Assembly: GCA_023101885.1 (NCBI GenBank)
Contig: JALPQD010000302.1
Location: 647,956 to 711,955 of the forward strand
Length of the DNA stretch: 64,000 bases
Direction: 5' to 3'
Source: Typhlomys cinereus
Taxonomy: Eukaryota > Chordata > Mammalia > Rodentia > Platacanthomyidae
Shown here: positions 1 to 11,659 of the stretch, piece after piece
How the letters are laid out: each line of letters begins with the position of its first letter
How positions within the stretch are numbered: position 1 is the first letter of the stretch
The notes under the pieces: model-generated
The model's input: only the letters and a program-made list of their open reading frames with translations
Told to the model about the DNA's origin: nothing
Database searches by the model: none
Translations under genes and position numbers: made by a program

Positions 1-545
1 GTCCTTGCTCCATCCTCTTCCTCTCCTACCACCTTCCTTGCCCATCCTCCCTCTCAGCCATGTTCCTCCCACCCCCTACCCCTCTGCATGTGTGGATCAC
101 AGGGCTCTCTTTGGAATGTCTCTGCTAGTAAGGAACCAGTTCTCTGTGGTAGTTTATGTGGCCCTTCTGTGGACAAACTCACAAGTGGGGAGGCTCCCCT
201 TCATTTGTCCAGCACCTACCCCAGAGATTCTTTCTGAGTGTTGTTGTTTCTCCTGAGATCCTTGCATGGGGGAATGTTGATATGTCAGCGATTGTATAGA
301 TCTGGTGGTAACAGATCTCACTGCAATGAGCTCCTGAATGCAGCAGCCCCATTGTGACTGGAGTATCTTAGCTGGTAGGACATCTCTCCATTTTTAGCTC
401 TTAAAGTCTTACCATCCCCTCTTCTGCAAGGTTCCCTGAGCCTTGGGATGGGGATAGATTTTGATGGCCTAATTAAAGCTGAGGATTCCAAGGTTGCCAG
501 TACTCTACACTTTGTCCAGTTGTGTTTTTCTGCTCACTAATCTTT
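1..545 (-). mobile_element. L1 3' end, minus strand, part 1 (3' UTR side)
   Basis: Read on the minus strand, this is the 3' untranslated end of a LINE-1. The pyrimidine-rich first 80 bases are the complement of the G-rich tract that precedes L1 poly(A) tails, and 395-465 resembles the UTR block found in the other L1 tails here (a 'cccatccc...agctc' type segment). The element runs off the left edge, so its poly(A) is not in the window. It resumes after the SINE at 546-822. The UTR is clearly diverged from the nested L1s at 33-45 kb, so it belongs to a different or older subfamily. Confidence 0.7.
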
Positions 546-580
546 TTTTTATTTATTCAATTGTGTGTGTGCGTGCGCAC

Positions 581-615
<35 letters not shown>

Positions 616-822
616 ACCACAGACGAATTGGGGAACCACCACGGACCGCCTCCACCTCCTCCTTGTTTACTTTGCCCAGGGATTCAGACTCCGCCCGACC
701 AGGACCAGAAACGCAGGCTGCCCCGACTTCTGCCTGGCGTCTATAGGTGGGGTCTAGGATCTGAACTTAGGACCTACTTCCTTCAAGGCAGAGGCTTAAC
801 CCCTAAGCCACTTCCCCAGCCC
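546..822 (-). mobile_element. tRNA-derived SINE with GT/CA tail, minus strand
   Basis: On the minus strand this has the tRNA-like head (ctggg...gtggctt..ggttaagcctctgcctt) with the box-B-like segment near 755-770, a body, then a CA microsatellite (562-613 as GT on the plus strand) and a short AT-rich end next to the T-run at 543-550. It is the same family as the copies at 55,056 and 58,322. It interrupts the minus-strand L1 of 1-960. I could not fix a target-site duplication. The reading frames here that give prolines, valines and cysteines are repeat artefacts. Confidence 0.85.
562..613 (+). repeat. (GT)n microsatellite inside SINE tail
   Basis: A GT dinucleotide run broken by GC-containing steps (gcgtgcgcacgtgcg) that alternate purine and pyrimidine throughout. 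It forms the built-in tail of the SINE. Confidence 0.95.
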
Positions 823-965
823 GCTAAGATCCACTTATAAGGGAGAACATGTGGCATCTGTCTTTTGACACCCAGGATACTTTGCTCAGTGTGATTTCTT
901 CCAAATTCATTCATTTAACAGAAAATTTCATTAATTCAGTGTTTGATAGTTGAATACTATTCTAT
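823..965 (-). mobile_element. L1 ORF2 C-terminal end, minus strand, part 2
   Basis: Continuation of the L1 at 1-545 beyond the inserted SINE. The reverse complement reads as the end of L1 ORF2, the stretch before the usual SEVSQ-type motif and the 'MYSL' end, with phrases such as 'gaatgaatttggaagaaatc' and 'tcttgggtgtcaaaagac'. The 5' limit near 965 is approximate. Confidence 0.7.
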
Positions 966-2074
966 GGTGCATAAATTGATGTTTTTAAAAGATAATTTAC
1001 TTAGCAATCTCATGGTAAGATGAGAAATTACAAACAAAAGATCTGAATGTTGAAAAATAGCTTGAAAAGAAGGTTGAGGGTTGTCTGGGTAGGAAAGAGA
1101 TGAGTGAGGAAGGGGTGTAACCAGAATACATAGTATACGTGTATGAAGTTGCTGAACACTAAATTTAACTTGTATGGACACTAATATAGAGGCATAATAC
1201 TATGAAAATACAGAATGGGAAGGAATGATCATTCATGGAACAATTGGAAATATTGTAAGAGTAGTCTATGAAAAGGATTTCAGTAGCAATTTTGAAAACT
1301 AGAGATAATGACACTTATGATTTTTAAATTATCAAATTAACCCAAGAAAAAATAGAACTGAATAAGTGATTAGAAATAGTAGGAGGTGTCAAATGAAACA
1401 TTGAATGAACACCAATCTTGATATATCTTAATGACAAATTGTATACAATCTTCAAAATCATTCCAGTTTTATTTAAGATAACACAGGGCATTGTATAAGA
1501 TAAAAAGGATCTCATCATATTTAAAAGGGTAACACTCTTTAATAGCAAATCTTTGTAGGAAATGGCATGCACACGACATAAGTCAAGATTCAAGTTGGAT
1601 AAAGTATCACTATATAGAGTCCTGTAATTGAGTGCAGTCCAAACACCACTACCAAATACTATTTGTAAGAAAAGTGAGAATTTCCAATTTTATCTATCAT
1701 CTTCATAATATTATTAATTCAAATGAAAAGCTGTACTGTAATGAGATGTAAAAAATGTATTTACCAAAAAGGGTTACAAATATTATCCTAATGCAATATA
1801 ACACTAAAATTATTAATGTCAGGACTAGGTAATAAGTTCTTTTACTATTATTTATTCAATCTTTAGTTAGAGGTATAGAAAAACAAGTATGCAAGTAATT
1901 GCAGCATGTACTCTGCAAAGGAGAAGTTACTGTTTTCTTTTTACTAAGAGTTGGTGCTCTAACACTGTCTGTTTTGCTAAGATGTGTTTTCATGTCTAGA
2001 AATCAATGAGTAAAAAAGTACTCCAATAGCCAAATGAATATGGCAAAGTGGCAACAGGCATGCACTCTATTTTA
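966..2074. other. AT-rich stretch without recognised feature
   Basis: No gene or repeat I can name. Open reading frames on both strands are short and low in complexity. The region may hold heavily decayed repeats. Confidence 0.5.
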
Positions 2075-2300
2075 ATCATTAGATATTATTAATATAAAGA
2101 AAATAAGATTGGATTTTGATATCATACCATATACAAAAATAAATTCCAGATGGATTAATTTTTTAAATTATATACAAAGAAGTTATGAACCTTTACTCCA
2201 AATATATTTGTCTACATTCTAAAAATAACCACAGTAAAATAAAAGTCATAATAAAAATTAAGAAATTACAATTAAAGAATTTTATTGTTTTGCCTACATG
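2075..2300 (+). mobile_element. Old L1 ORF2 fragment
   Basis: The segment around 2110-2210 ('accatatacaaaaataaatt', 'agatggatta') matches the L1 ORF2 passage that reads '...TPYTKINSRWIK...' in well-known LINEs. It is heavily mutated and has no open frame. Both ends are approximate. Confidence 0.5.
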
Positions 2301-2469
2301 CAGTATTAGATAGTTCAAATTATGCCAACATTTTTTTTGTGCAAAGGGATAAAAGTTATTTCCTTTTTCGGGTCAAATATCTGTTCTGGAATAACACCAT
2401 TTTTCAGTCTTCTGTATTCAAAAATATAATTTCATAGTTTTTCTATTTCAGTAGACACCAGTTTTATTT

Positions 2470-2969
2470 ATAAATTGTTCATAGAACTAGGACAGCCTAA
2501 TCTCTCCCCATCCTGGAGCTCAGGGACATTTGCGGAAGAGGGGGCGGTAAGATTGTAAGAGCAAAAGGATGGGAGGAGCAACGATTTGCAAGATTCTCAA
2601 CAATAGTTGGGGCCAAAGCAATCATAATGGAACTTTGCATGCCCTGCGCAATGTCCAGCGCACTGTTGCCCTCATAAAGTCTAGCATCTGTTAAGGGCAC
2701 CGAGACCCCTGGAGGCAAGGGATTGACAGCCATAGTAGTAATCTTATGATTAAGGGGAACAAGAGAAAGGGCTTATGGAAATGCCACTGGGTCCTTATAT
2801 GTCATCGGAGAGGAGGACCCAGTGGAGAGTTAGGCGCACACAATAAAGGACTCTCTGGGAATTGGGGGGGAGACACTGAGGGAAGGGGAGGGGGGAGGGA
2901 GGGAACTGGTAAAAAATTTTAAAATGTATAATTAAATTTTTAATAAAAAAAAAAATAAATAAATTGTTC
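2470..2969 (+). mobile_element. 5'-truncated L1 tail with target-site duplication
   Basis: A 478-bp L1 insertion (2481-2958) made only of the 3' UTR. It starts at 'agaactaggacagcc', contains the UTR blocks also seen at 41,590-42,120, then a G-rich tract (about 2860-2900) and an A-rich tail. It is flanked by an 11-bp direct repeat, ataaattgttc, at 2470-2480 and 2959-2969, the hallmark of L1-machinery insertion. The frame at 2497-2733 on the minus strand lies in this UTR and is not a gene. Confidence 0.9.
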
Positions 2970-3176
2970 TTCAGTCTGGTGTGTATGGTAGAACAGAACA
3001 CATTCTTTATCATCTTTTCCTGGATGTCCTCTTTCTGCATTTGACTGTTGTATCCAGTAATACAGTAATTGATTTAAGGCTGCTCAGTAGACAAAATAGG
3101 ATGGACCCCTGATCCAGTGGTCTTCCTTTGTAGATAATGACAAGTAGCTCTGTGAGAGAAGCTACAGCCAGTAGAA

Positions 3177-3340
3177 TTCCATTCCCATGCTCTTTTTTAT
3201 ATTTATAAATGACTAGAAAAACTTTGGATTATTTGTTGATAATAATAGAGGTAACTGTATCTGAGGTAATACTTACCTTGTGCAAATCTTAGTCAACTAC
3301 ATAATTCAATTTTACACCTAGCTAAAGCAGGCCCCAATGA
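3177..3340 (+). repeat. Direct repeat, copy 1 of 2
   Basis: This segment, from 'ttccattcccatgctc' to 'ctagctaaagcaggcccc', recurs with many small changes at about 3930-4072, some 750 bases away, in the same orientation. It is not an L1, SINE or LTR that I recognise. Confidence 0.8.
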
Positions 3341-3929
3341 CAAGTCCACTTAGAGAGAAAAGGTAGCTTGCTTTGTAATTCTACTTAGTTCTGGGACTCT
3401 TGTTGTGTGAGTTGTATTAGCTTTCTATTGCAAATATTAGCAGTTTGAACAACTGGCACAAACTTTCCTTTGCATGAATTCTTTTGACTGCCTGTCTGCC
3501 TTCCAATACCTCAATGATAGCCTGGGCCAGATTTTCATCTGGTCTAAAGGAGCCTTCAGTTTATCAGATGCAATTTAATTTCCTGCCTATTTCTTTGTTG
3601 TGATGACAACACTGCAGTGTTTATCCAAAGGCCTGTTAACTTGATTGCCCAGTTGCTATAGATTGTCTAAAGGTGTGTGAGGGGTGGAGTTTTCCTTACT
3701 CAGTGTTTTTGAGAGATGGAGGGTTGGCCTGATACTTCTTGGACTAATTAAAGCCTGATTCTACTATTTTCCATCCATTTTGATTTCAGGATAATTTTTT
3801 AGTATCTATATATAAATCCTCACTTTTTCAACAGCAAAAGTATGCTATTGACATCTTATGTACTATAGTTAAAGTAACAAGAACTCCAATAAGGATGCAT
3901 GGTGCTAACTCACACATGATGCACTTGTA
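3341..3929. other. Spacer between the two direct repeats
   Basis: No gene seen. The part near 3415-3475 ('ttagctttctattgca', then 'ggcacaaactt') faintly resembles a mammal-wide interspersed repeat that begins with a 'gctgtaacaaattacc' type passage, too decayed to name. Confidence 0.4.
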
Positions 3930-4072
3930 TTCCATTCCCAATGCTCTTTTTTATGTTTATAAATGACTAGGAAAACTTTGGATTATTTATTTACAATAGA
4001 GGTAACTGTACCCTTGTGCAAACCTTAATCAACTACATAGTACAATTTTGCACCCAGCTAAAGCAGACCCCT
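3930..4072 (+). repeat. Direct repeat, copy 2 of 2
   Basis: Second copy of the 3177-3340 segment, about 20 bases shorter because the part after 'gaggtaactgta' has lost bases. The sequence beyond each copy differs, so the duplicated unit is limited to these bases. Confidence 0.8.
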
Positions 4073-6920
4073 ACTTCCACACTTAAATGTGCTGCTTTAC
4101 TATGTCATATAAACAGATGTCTGAATCTACTGATGTGTAAAAAAACTACCCCAAATTTAATATAGGAAATCATTTTGATGAGCTCATATACCCAAATTAG
4201 GTATTTGAGTGGACTTGACTGGATGTGTCATCATGGATGTATCTTTTTTTATACATCCGGTGGTTGTGATGGTCTTGGGCAGTCCAAGAATGCTCTACTT
4301 GTCTGAGATTTCATTTGTCAGGCATTCGAGAGGAATGCAATGTCTACCTGGTCTCTCCCCATCTCCAGACAGTTCTGAATCCTGCCCATGTGCTCACACT
4401 CGTGAGATAATCAGAATTCCAACATAACATTTCAGAATTAGTCCATGAGCAGGTACTTTATGAGACCTGGGTAGAGTCTTCAGCCTTCTTGTAAGAGCTT
4501 CAGAGTGAGTGTCCTAAATGGAATGTCTTAACATTGCAGGAATGGGGTACATTAACCTGTCTATGTAAGTCGACTCCACCTACAGGGAGGGAGACCATGA
4601 GAGAAAGAATGATTGTGGGCACATAATCTCTACCATGAAGAACCTAGACAGTGAAATAAGTCAGGTTTCTTGAACATTTATGTCATGCTGAAAGAAGTCT
4701 CAATTTTCCATTTGCAAAGCTCTGTCTCTCACAGTAGAATGGAGAATCTACTTTGGGATACAGTTTTGGGGGCTATCCAGAGTTCAGTCCTCAGCATCAG
4801 ATTTTAATTGTATGATACACAGAAATTATTCCTCTATTTTTGGACTGTCTGTTATTTATATTCATCCCGTGTTTAGGAAGCACTACATTCAGCTATTGAC
4901 AATGCATATGAAATTGGTCTCTGCCCTGAGGAATTTATTTCAGAGAAATTCAAGCTGGTTAAATCAGTGTCGGGCTCTCAACTTTGAGCAGACAGCTGTG
5001 GAGAAGAGATAAGCTTTGAAGATGCAGCAGAAATGGTGTTTATAGAAGGAATGAAAGTGAGAAAAGTCCACAGGTAACCAAGACAGTCACAGATTATACA
5101 AACTTGCAAAGGGCAGGGCAGGGATGAGAATCTGACACTTCAGGCAAAGGCTTGCTTAGCCTTATCCCCTGCATTTGGAGATGTCCTAAGGAATTTAGAC
5201 ATCAACTGGATTTATTATTTCACACACATATCTTTTGAAGTTTATCAAGCTTTCCATCACATATTTGTTTTGTGCTGATAACACTGAGTAGTGTTCCTTA
5301 AGTGTGGTGAATTTCTCCCAGCCCTGAGTGGTATACTGTTGACAGAAGGACTGATAAAACAATTCTCCAACTCAAGGTCATACTCTAGAATGTATTGAAA
5401 CAATAGCACCCAGTGTGTTGAAATTTGGGGGTACCTATGGGTATCATCTATGCCTTTAAAATAAACTTCTGCAGCCAAACTCACCCTGTACCAGGTAATT
5501 ATGAATTACTTGTATGTAAAAGTTTCTCTGTCACATGGATATAGCAGCTCACCAAGTAGACAGATACATATAGAGAGTGACTAGATTCAAAAGGCCAGGC
5601 TGGGTACAAAGGCCCTGTGGCTGCCACAGACCAACATAGATTAACTATGTTGCTGACTTTTTCTTTCTGCTCTGCACCTTCTTTCCAGAATCTATGGTTG
5701 CTTCCCACTACCCTCCCACCATCTTTTGTACAGTTCTCTCTCTCCCCCCCTTGTGGATTGATCTGGAAGCCCATGCACTGAGATGCACTGTGCTGCATAT
5801 CCTCTTCTGAGATGGCCTTTGTATGTGCCAGAGTGGCCAGAGCTACTGTGCTGTTGTTTACCAGATGTTAATCTTGGTGTTATGAGGATCATTTGCAGAA
5901 TATGAAAGACTTGAGGCATTTGGCAGTAAGGAGATTATCCTTGATTGTGTGGTAGGTTTCATTCAGTCAATTTAAAAGTCCTTGGAGCAGAGATGAGACT
6001 TGCCCAGGAAGATACTCTAATAAATAAGACACTCCAAATAAATAAGCTATTTTCACTTTTGTCTTCAATCCTTGACTGACCCCATCTTTCCATTCCTGCT
6101 TTCTCATATGTGAAACTAAAGGATGCTCTCCCAACATTTTTTTTTCTTGACTTGCCAGATCTTTTCTTTTGTCACAGTCAAACTACAGATGGACATGAAG
6201 CTAAAATCAGCTAGCTGGCGACTTCATGGTAACTTTTCTTCCAGGGAATAAGGAACAAAGCAAAACAAACAATGAACCCAACATATGAAGTTTATTCCTT
6301 TCCAACAGAAGTGCTTCAACTTGACCCTCCAATATTTCCTTCTTCATTGTTTTTGTTGTATTTCTAACCCTAGCTATTGTTCCTTTTAATAAATTTTTCT
6401 ATTGCTTGGTTACAGGAAAGTAAAACAAAAAAATATCTGCCAAGCTTATTTCTGTCACTTGCAACGACAAAACCTTACGGATTTAGCCCTTGAGCATTCT
6501 GGCAGGCTGAAATGAAACTTAGGCCCCATTCAAAAACCTTTCAAAGTATATTTAAACACAGCACTCCAAGAGACCTTTTCCCAGGTAGCTCTGCATTAAG
6601 ACACCAGGGTGAGGCTCTATCGGATGTCAGTGTTTTCTGCCTAGAGAGTATATTGCACCATTCATTGTCCATTATAACCATTTAGTTCAATCTAGCCTAT
6701 ACTTTTAACCAGGACATATGTGGAAATCCAAATGAATGAGGCAGACAAAATTGCAAATTATGATGTAGTGATTGATGAAGAAAAGAAAGTACCGGAACAT
6801 GAAATGAACCATGAAATATGTCAAAGGCAGATCTTAATACAGGATGAGGGTAGGGACAAGGAAGGGTCAGAATGATACAATAAAGAGGACTGAGAAGTCA
6901 CTGTGCTACTATACTTCTTT
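4073..6920. other. Long stretch without recognised gene
   Basis: Mixed-composition DNA. The block at 4130-4480 may be a decayed copy of a mammalian interspersed repeat (low confidence). Reading frames at 5257-5484, 5499-5798 and 5692-5919 show no conserved motif, overlap one another and have no splice or codon evidence. Confidence 0.5.
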
Positions 6921-6924
6921 AGTG

Positions 6925-7385
6925 AATAATGTGCTTGTCTGATACAGTGGCAAGTCCAGAGATGTTCGTATCCATTTCCCTTCCCGTGTGAATATGTTCA
7001 CTTGTATAACCAGAAGGAAGAGGTTTCAGATGGGATGAAGGTTGCTAATTAGAACTTAAAAGCGTCCCTGGATTTCCCAGGGGTCGTCCTCAGGGGAAGT
7101 GACAAGCACAGGAGAAAGCAATATCAAAGGCAGAAAATTTGAAAAAGACACAATTACTCATGGCTGGCTGTGACAAAGGAAGAAGGTAGCAAGCCAAGAA
7201 ACATAGGGGCTTCGAGGAGACGAATTCTGCTATGATGTCTGCAGAAGAGAGGTTCACCAACATCTTCACTTAGCATAGTGGGAATTGCATCAGACTTCCT
7301 ATCTATAGAACTCTAAGAAAATAAATTTATATTGCTTTAAGCCAGCAACGTTTGTAGATTCTTATAGTAACAATGGAAAACTATT
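6925..7385 (+). mobile_element. MLT1-like LTR remnant
   Basis: The end, with 'ctaagaaaataaatttatat', 'gctttaagcc' and 'ttatagtaacaatggaaaac', is the typical 3' end of MLT1-class MaLR LTRs, where AATAAA is followed by a 'taagccacc...tttgtggta' passage. The 5' part is more decayed. No paired LTR or internal region is seen, so it is probably a solo LTR. Confidence 0.55.
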
Positions 7386-8077
7386 CAATTTGATAATTCA
7401 TGAATACAAAAGAAGCAATTAGTGAGTTTTTTTTGTGGAGTAGGAGTTGGTCTGCACAGTGGAAAGAAATCAGATAATTTTCATGATTTATTGTTTCCCT
7501 GGTGAGGTCACACATGGCAAGCTGTTTAGTCTTTCTAATCTTCAACATTATTTTCTCAAAAATTGGCAGAAGATACTTACCTACCTTTCCTGAAAAGACT
7601 GGGCTTAGTTCATAATAATTGAACTTTCTTCTCCCTCTTACCCAGGCCAGGGTTTTAGGGTTAGCATTGGATACCACTAAGAGGCCAGATATTGATTCTG
7701 ACAGAGAAAGAACAAAAGGGGAAAGATGTCACAGATCACCAAGTAAACAGGCTCAGGAGGAGAAAAGGTGACTTGAATCCAAGGAGAAAGAGTGTGTAGC
7801 AAAGGGCTCCTATCTGGCTTTGAAGGTTTATAGAGAATGGCTCAGAGCTACACATCCTAATACTAGTACTAGAGGCAGGGGTGTCTAGGAGTCTAGATGG
7901 TTAAGACATGCAGGTAACTCCATCAGTCTGATCTGCATTTTCTAGGTGAATTCCATTCATGACTAGTCTTAGTTTCCCCAACAATAAAAATTCCCTAACA
8001 ATTCCCTAAACACATTAAACTCAACTTGGCTAAAATTAATATGTTGAAAGGACTATTATTTCATAATTTGCTCATTT
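7386..8077. other. Stretch without recognised feature
   Basis: The minus-strand frame at 7381-7677 (98 codons) is the longest here. It has no recognisable domain and overlaps the LTR end, so I leave it uncalled. Confidence 0.4.
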
Positions 8078-8388
8078 AAGAAATTATGCATAGGGTTAGG
8101 GAGATGGCGAAGAGTGAAAGCCTTTGGCTTGAAAGCAAAACAACCTGAGTTCAGATCCCCAGATCCCATGTAAAAATGTCAGGCAGATATGGCAGTGGTC
8201 TAAAATTCTGGCCCTAGAAGACAGAGCCTGGAAAACCCCGGAACAAAACAATAACGAGGTAGAGCACTACAGGATGATTTCCAATGTCACCTTTGGGCCT
8301 CCACAGGCATATATACTCAACTGCCCTCTGGCATACACACATACACACACACACATACATATATACAGGAAAAAAGAAATTATGCATA
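8078..8388 (+). mobile_element. tRNA-derived SINE with CA tail and 15-bp TSD
   Basis: SINE body 8093-8373, with a tRNA-like head (box-B-like 'gagttcagatcccc' near 8147-8160), a body, and a CA/TA tail (8332-8366). It is flanked by a perfect 15-bp duplication, aagaaattatgcata, at 8078-8092 and 8374-8388. It is a more diverged relative of the 55,056 family. Confidence 0.9.
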
Positions 8389-8439
8389 TAATGTGCAACT
8401 AAACTCATCTGCATAAAGTGATCAATAATCTACTTACTG

Positions 8440-8965
8440 TTTTTATGGTCTTGACCATATTGTCCATTACATACAGGTGGAATTATATGGTGTGTGATCT
8501 TTACATGGTTCCTCAAATGACTTCATGTTGTGCCATGTATAACTATGCCAATAATATTTCATGGGTGGATCTCTATTATTTTGCATGAATGTACATTTTT
8601 ATTGCTGTATGAATGAGCTTAGTGAGACATAGCATGTTTCTATTTCAAGTTTTGATGCATTGTCATTTGGTTATCTAAAGCATCTGCACCGTTTTACACT
8701 TGGAGCGGTAGTTGACAAAATGGGCTTTCACTTGTCTACATACCAGCTGACATTTATTATATGTATTTTCAGGTCTTTTTCAGTGAATGTGAAGTGATAC
8801 CTCATTGTATTTTTGCTTTCAGTTAACTAATGGATAAAAACATTGACTAATTTTTCCTGTGCCCACATAATTTGTTTATGTTCTTCATGACATGTCTGTT
8901 CATACTCTTGACCTTTTCTTTAAGTGTTTATCTTTTGGTATGGTGAAAAATCCTTTTTGTTTTAT
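8440..8965 (-). mobile_element. Old L1 3' region, minus strand
   Basis: The reverse complement resembles the last part of an ancient L1. The plus-strand phrases 'gtgatacctcattgtat', 'actaatggataaaaac' and 'ttcttcatgacatgtctgtt' are the antisense of the L1 3' region common to old mammalian L1s. There are many mutations and no open frame. Confidence 0.5.
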
Positions 8966-9049
8966 TTATTTGTGTGTGTGTGTGTCAACAAAACTTTGTG
9001 AATTCTGGACACAGAATTTCTCAGGCATTGCCCTCTCTACCCTGTGCAT

Positions 9050-9350
9050 CTTTGTCACGTTGGGCTGCTAAAGCAAGTACTAGGAGTGGATTGCTGAACC
9101 AACCATCATTTCTTTCTTATGGTTCCTGAGTTGGGAAATCCAAGTTCAAGGTACTTTCAGTACTGTTTTCGTGGGACCTCTTCTAGTCTCAGGTCGGATA
9201 CCTCCCTGGAGTGCCCTCCCATTTCTCAGTGAGAGCTTGTCTGCTTGCTCTCTCCCTGTAAGAGTTTTGAGACTATTCAGGGCCCAGTACTTCCCCAAAA
9301 CCCCAACTTTGTCACATTGGATAAAAGAGTCAATGTTAGACTGAGTCAGT
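9050..9350 (-). mobile_element. Possible MaLR/THE-like remnant
   Basis: The order 'gttcctgagttgggaaatccaagttcaaggt', then 'agtgagagcttgtctg', recalls the antisense passage of MaLR-type elements (a 'gaggctggaaagtccaagatcaaggtgcc' type block). The match is loose. Confidence 0.3.
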
Positions 9351-9366
9351 CCTAGAATTTTGGCTT

Positions 9367-9413
9367 CTTTCACTTTTATTTATTTATTTATCTATCTATT
9401 TATTTATTAGCTT

Positions 9414-9465
<52 letters not shown>

Positions 9466-9656
9466 GAGAGAGAGAAAAAGAGAGAGAACCGTGTGTCCCT
9501 GTAGAGGGCCAAGGATGACTTAGTGGAGGTGCAGATTACTGACATTTTTCACCAGGCATTTTCACATGGGTTCTGGGATCCAAACTCAGGACCTCCTGCT
9601 TGAGAGACAGAATGTTAACCCCTGAGTCATCTCTCTAGCCCCTCCCCTTTCACTTT
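9367..9656 (-). mobile_element. tRNA-derived SINE, minus strand, with GT tail
   Basis: On the minus strand the tRNA-like head starts near 9646 (ggggctagagagatgactcagg type), followed by the body, a GA-rich patch and a GT/CA tail. It is flanked by the 10-bp repeat ctttcacttt at 9367-9376 and 9647-9656. Confidence 0.85.
9415..9460 (+). repeat. (GT)n microsatellite
   Basis: Uninterrupted GT run, followed by an AG-rich run to about 9487. It is part of the SINE tail. Confidence 0.95.
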
Positions 9657-9739
9657 CTTAACTATACCTATTGAAACACAGAAGAGTTTATTTTCAATGA
9701 AATTTATTTGATTAATTTGTGTTTATTTTTCAAGAAGCC

Positions 9740-9895
9740 TTCTGTGCATGTCAGGCTAAACTCTAAGTCATCATTTAGCAAAAGGTGACCTTGAAATGCT
9801 GATCATTCTGCCTCTACTTGCTGTGTAATGGGATTACAGACATACGCCACCACTAAAACTCTGTAAAGTGCTAGGTGTCAACCCAGGGCAAATCA
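9740..9895 (-). mobile_element. B1-type (7SL-derived) SINE, minus strand
   Basis: The plus-strand phrases 'gaccttgaaatgctgatc', 'gggattacagacatacgcc' and 'accac' are the antisense of the B1/Alu body (tgaactcctg..., ggattacaggcgtg). It is diverged, and the left end is fuzzy. Confidence 0.65.
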
Positions 9896-10009
9896 ACATT
9901 GGGACTCAGAATAGATGATTGTAGCAAGTACACTGACAGCTGAGCTTCATCTCAGCCTTCAAAGAAGTTCAATTTAATACATTTCTTTTCTCTCATCTCT
10001 TGTGCTTTT

Positions 10010-11340
10010 GAAGCTTGATCTAAAAACCCAAACCTAACTTGAGGTATTGAAGATTTATGCTTATGTTTTACTGTAATAATTCCTTAATAATTTTAGCTCT
10101 TCCATTTGGGTCTATAAAACATTCAGAGTTAATTTCCATGTCTATTGTGAGGTAGGATATCCATCTTTATAATTTATTAACATTGATGCCAAGTTGGACC
10201 ATTTGCTGAGAAGATTATTATTTTCCTAGCATTGACTAGCAGTCTCATAAAAGGCAGACGCTATATGAGTGAGGATAAGTATCTAGACTCTGGTTCTAGT
10301 GACTGACCTGTATGTTGACCCCTACACCATCATTAAATGAGTTTATCAGTGCAACTTTGTGCTAAATTTGGAAGGAAAAATTGTGTGTTCGTCAATTTTT
10401 TTCTGGTATTCACGATTCTCCCCAATGTTTATTAATTTCAGGATCAACATCAATTTTTTCCAAAAATCCTTGGATTTTTTTTCCTAAGGATTATCATGAA
10501 TCTTTAAGTCATATGGAAAATATTTCTACCATAACAATATTGATTCCTCTAACTCTTGAATAACAGGTTTCTCTCCAACTATCTAGTAGGCCTTTCTTTC
10601 AGAAATATTATATGAATTTTAGTGTACGACTTACTTTTTATCAATTATATGCCTAAGTATTTTCATTAATGCTATTATAAATGAACTATTGTCCTAATTT
10701 TATGCTTGAAAAGTTAATTGCCACTGTATAATTATACAATTGATTTATATAGTTTTCTCATATCTTGTAGTCTTGCTAAACTCATTTACTGAACTCTTTT
10801 TTCATGATTCCCTTTTTCTGCATATCAGGTTGCCTGCAAATACAGGTGGGTGTTCTAGATTTTCCCTTCCAGTCTAAGGGCCTTTCTCCCACCTTGTTTT
10901 TCCAGCACAATGTATGAACGTACCAACAGAGTTTATTTCTGTTATTTATGATTTTAGAGAAAAATGATAGTAAGACTGATATCAACAACACAGAAAAATA
11001 AAGATAGGAATATCTTTATCTCTTTATTTACCTTCTCTAGTTGATGGGACATCCATAATGATACCTTCACTTTAGCTTCATTTGCGTAGTCAAGCATTCT
11101 TATAGCGACTTCTTTCAAGTTGCGATCTGGATATCTTCATAAACAGGTTTTCTTGACTGATCCCGTCCCCATCCTTGTGTCTGGGTCATCATTTTCCTTC
11201 TTTTTAAATTTCATGTTTTGGTTGAAAATCAGGTTGAAAATTAGGTAGTATATTGTGTGATTCTGAATACTGATCCCTCAGCTTGTTTTTGTTAGTCCCA
11301 TTATTAGTTTATTTATTTAGCTACCTGGCTGAACTAATTT
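10010..11340 (-). mobile_element. Old L1 ORF2 region, minus strand
   Basis: The order of antisense L1 ORF2 phrases fits an old element. 10,080-10,235 corresponds to the 'tttgggttaa...ccatttgctgaga' passage, 10,340-10,470 to the 'taagttttgaaatcagga' type passage, and 10,800-10,990 to the region around the 'catctgcaaataca' phrase, which covers the reverse-transcriptase FADD motif. All frames are broken. Confidence 0.6.
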
Positions 11341-11430
11341 ACTTTATTCCTGGTTAGTCTGGAAGGGGGTGGAAGCACGTGAGGCACATTCCATGGCTTA
11401 ATATTAATAGCACTAAAACTTATCAGATTT

Positions 11431-11637
11431 TCATGAATATATGTCTCCATTTACTGTATTACTTAGAACAATTTGAGAAGAGGATGCTGAAAAATTTTGA
11501 ATAATTTCCTCTTCTTGAGATGGAGTTGCAGCATAGCTAAAACAGCCTTCAGTCACTACAACATCATTTAAAACTGTAGGTTGACACTGGATGCGGAATT
11601 TGTGAAAATAGGACAATAGTCGCAGGTTTCTGAACAC
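11431..11637 (-). CDS. Short unidentified reading frame next to CpG patch
   Basis: A 68-codon minus-strand frame of mixed, non-repetitive composition that begins MFRNLRLLSYFHKF (basic and hydrophobic, as in mitochondrial targeting ends) and then turns acidic and serine-rich. I do not recognise the protein. It lies just downstream, in minus-strand sense, of a CpG-bearing patch at 11,660-11,870, so a decayed retrocopy, a first exon or chance are all open. I see no clear splice donor after it and no poly(A) tail. Treat it as a weak candidate. Confidence 0.2.
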   Translation of the reverse strand: MFRNLRLLSYFHKFRIQCQPTVLNDVVVTEGCFSYAATPSQEEEIIQNFSASSSQIVLSNTVNGDIYS

Positions 11638-11659
11638 ATAATGGTCAAAGACTAATTAA

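Noticed and set aside
5499..5919. Overlapping minus-strand frames of 75-99 codons
   Set aside because: No known domain, they overlap in different phases, and there is no splice or codon-bias support.
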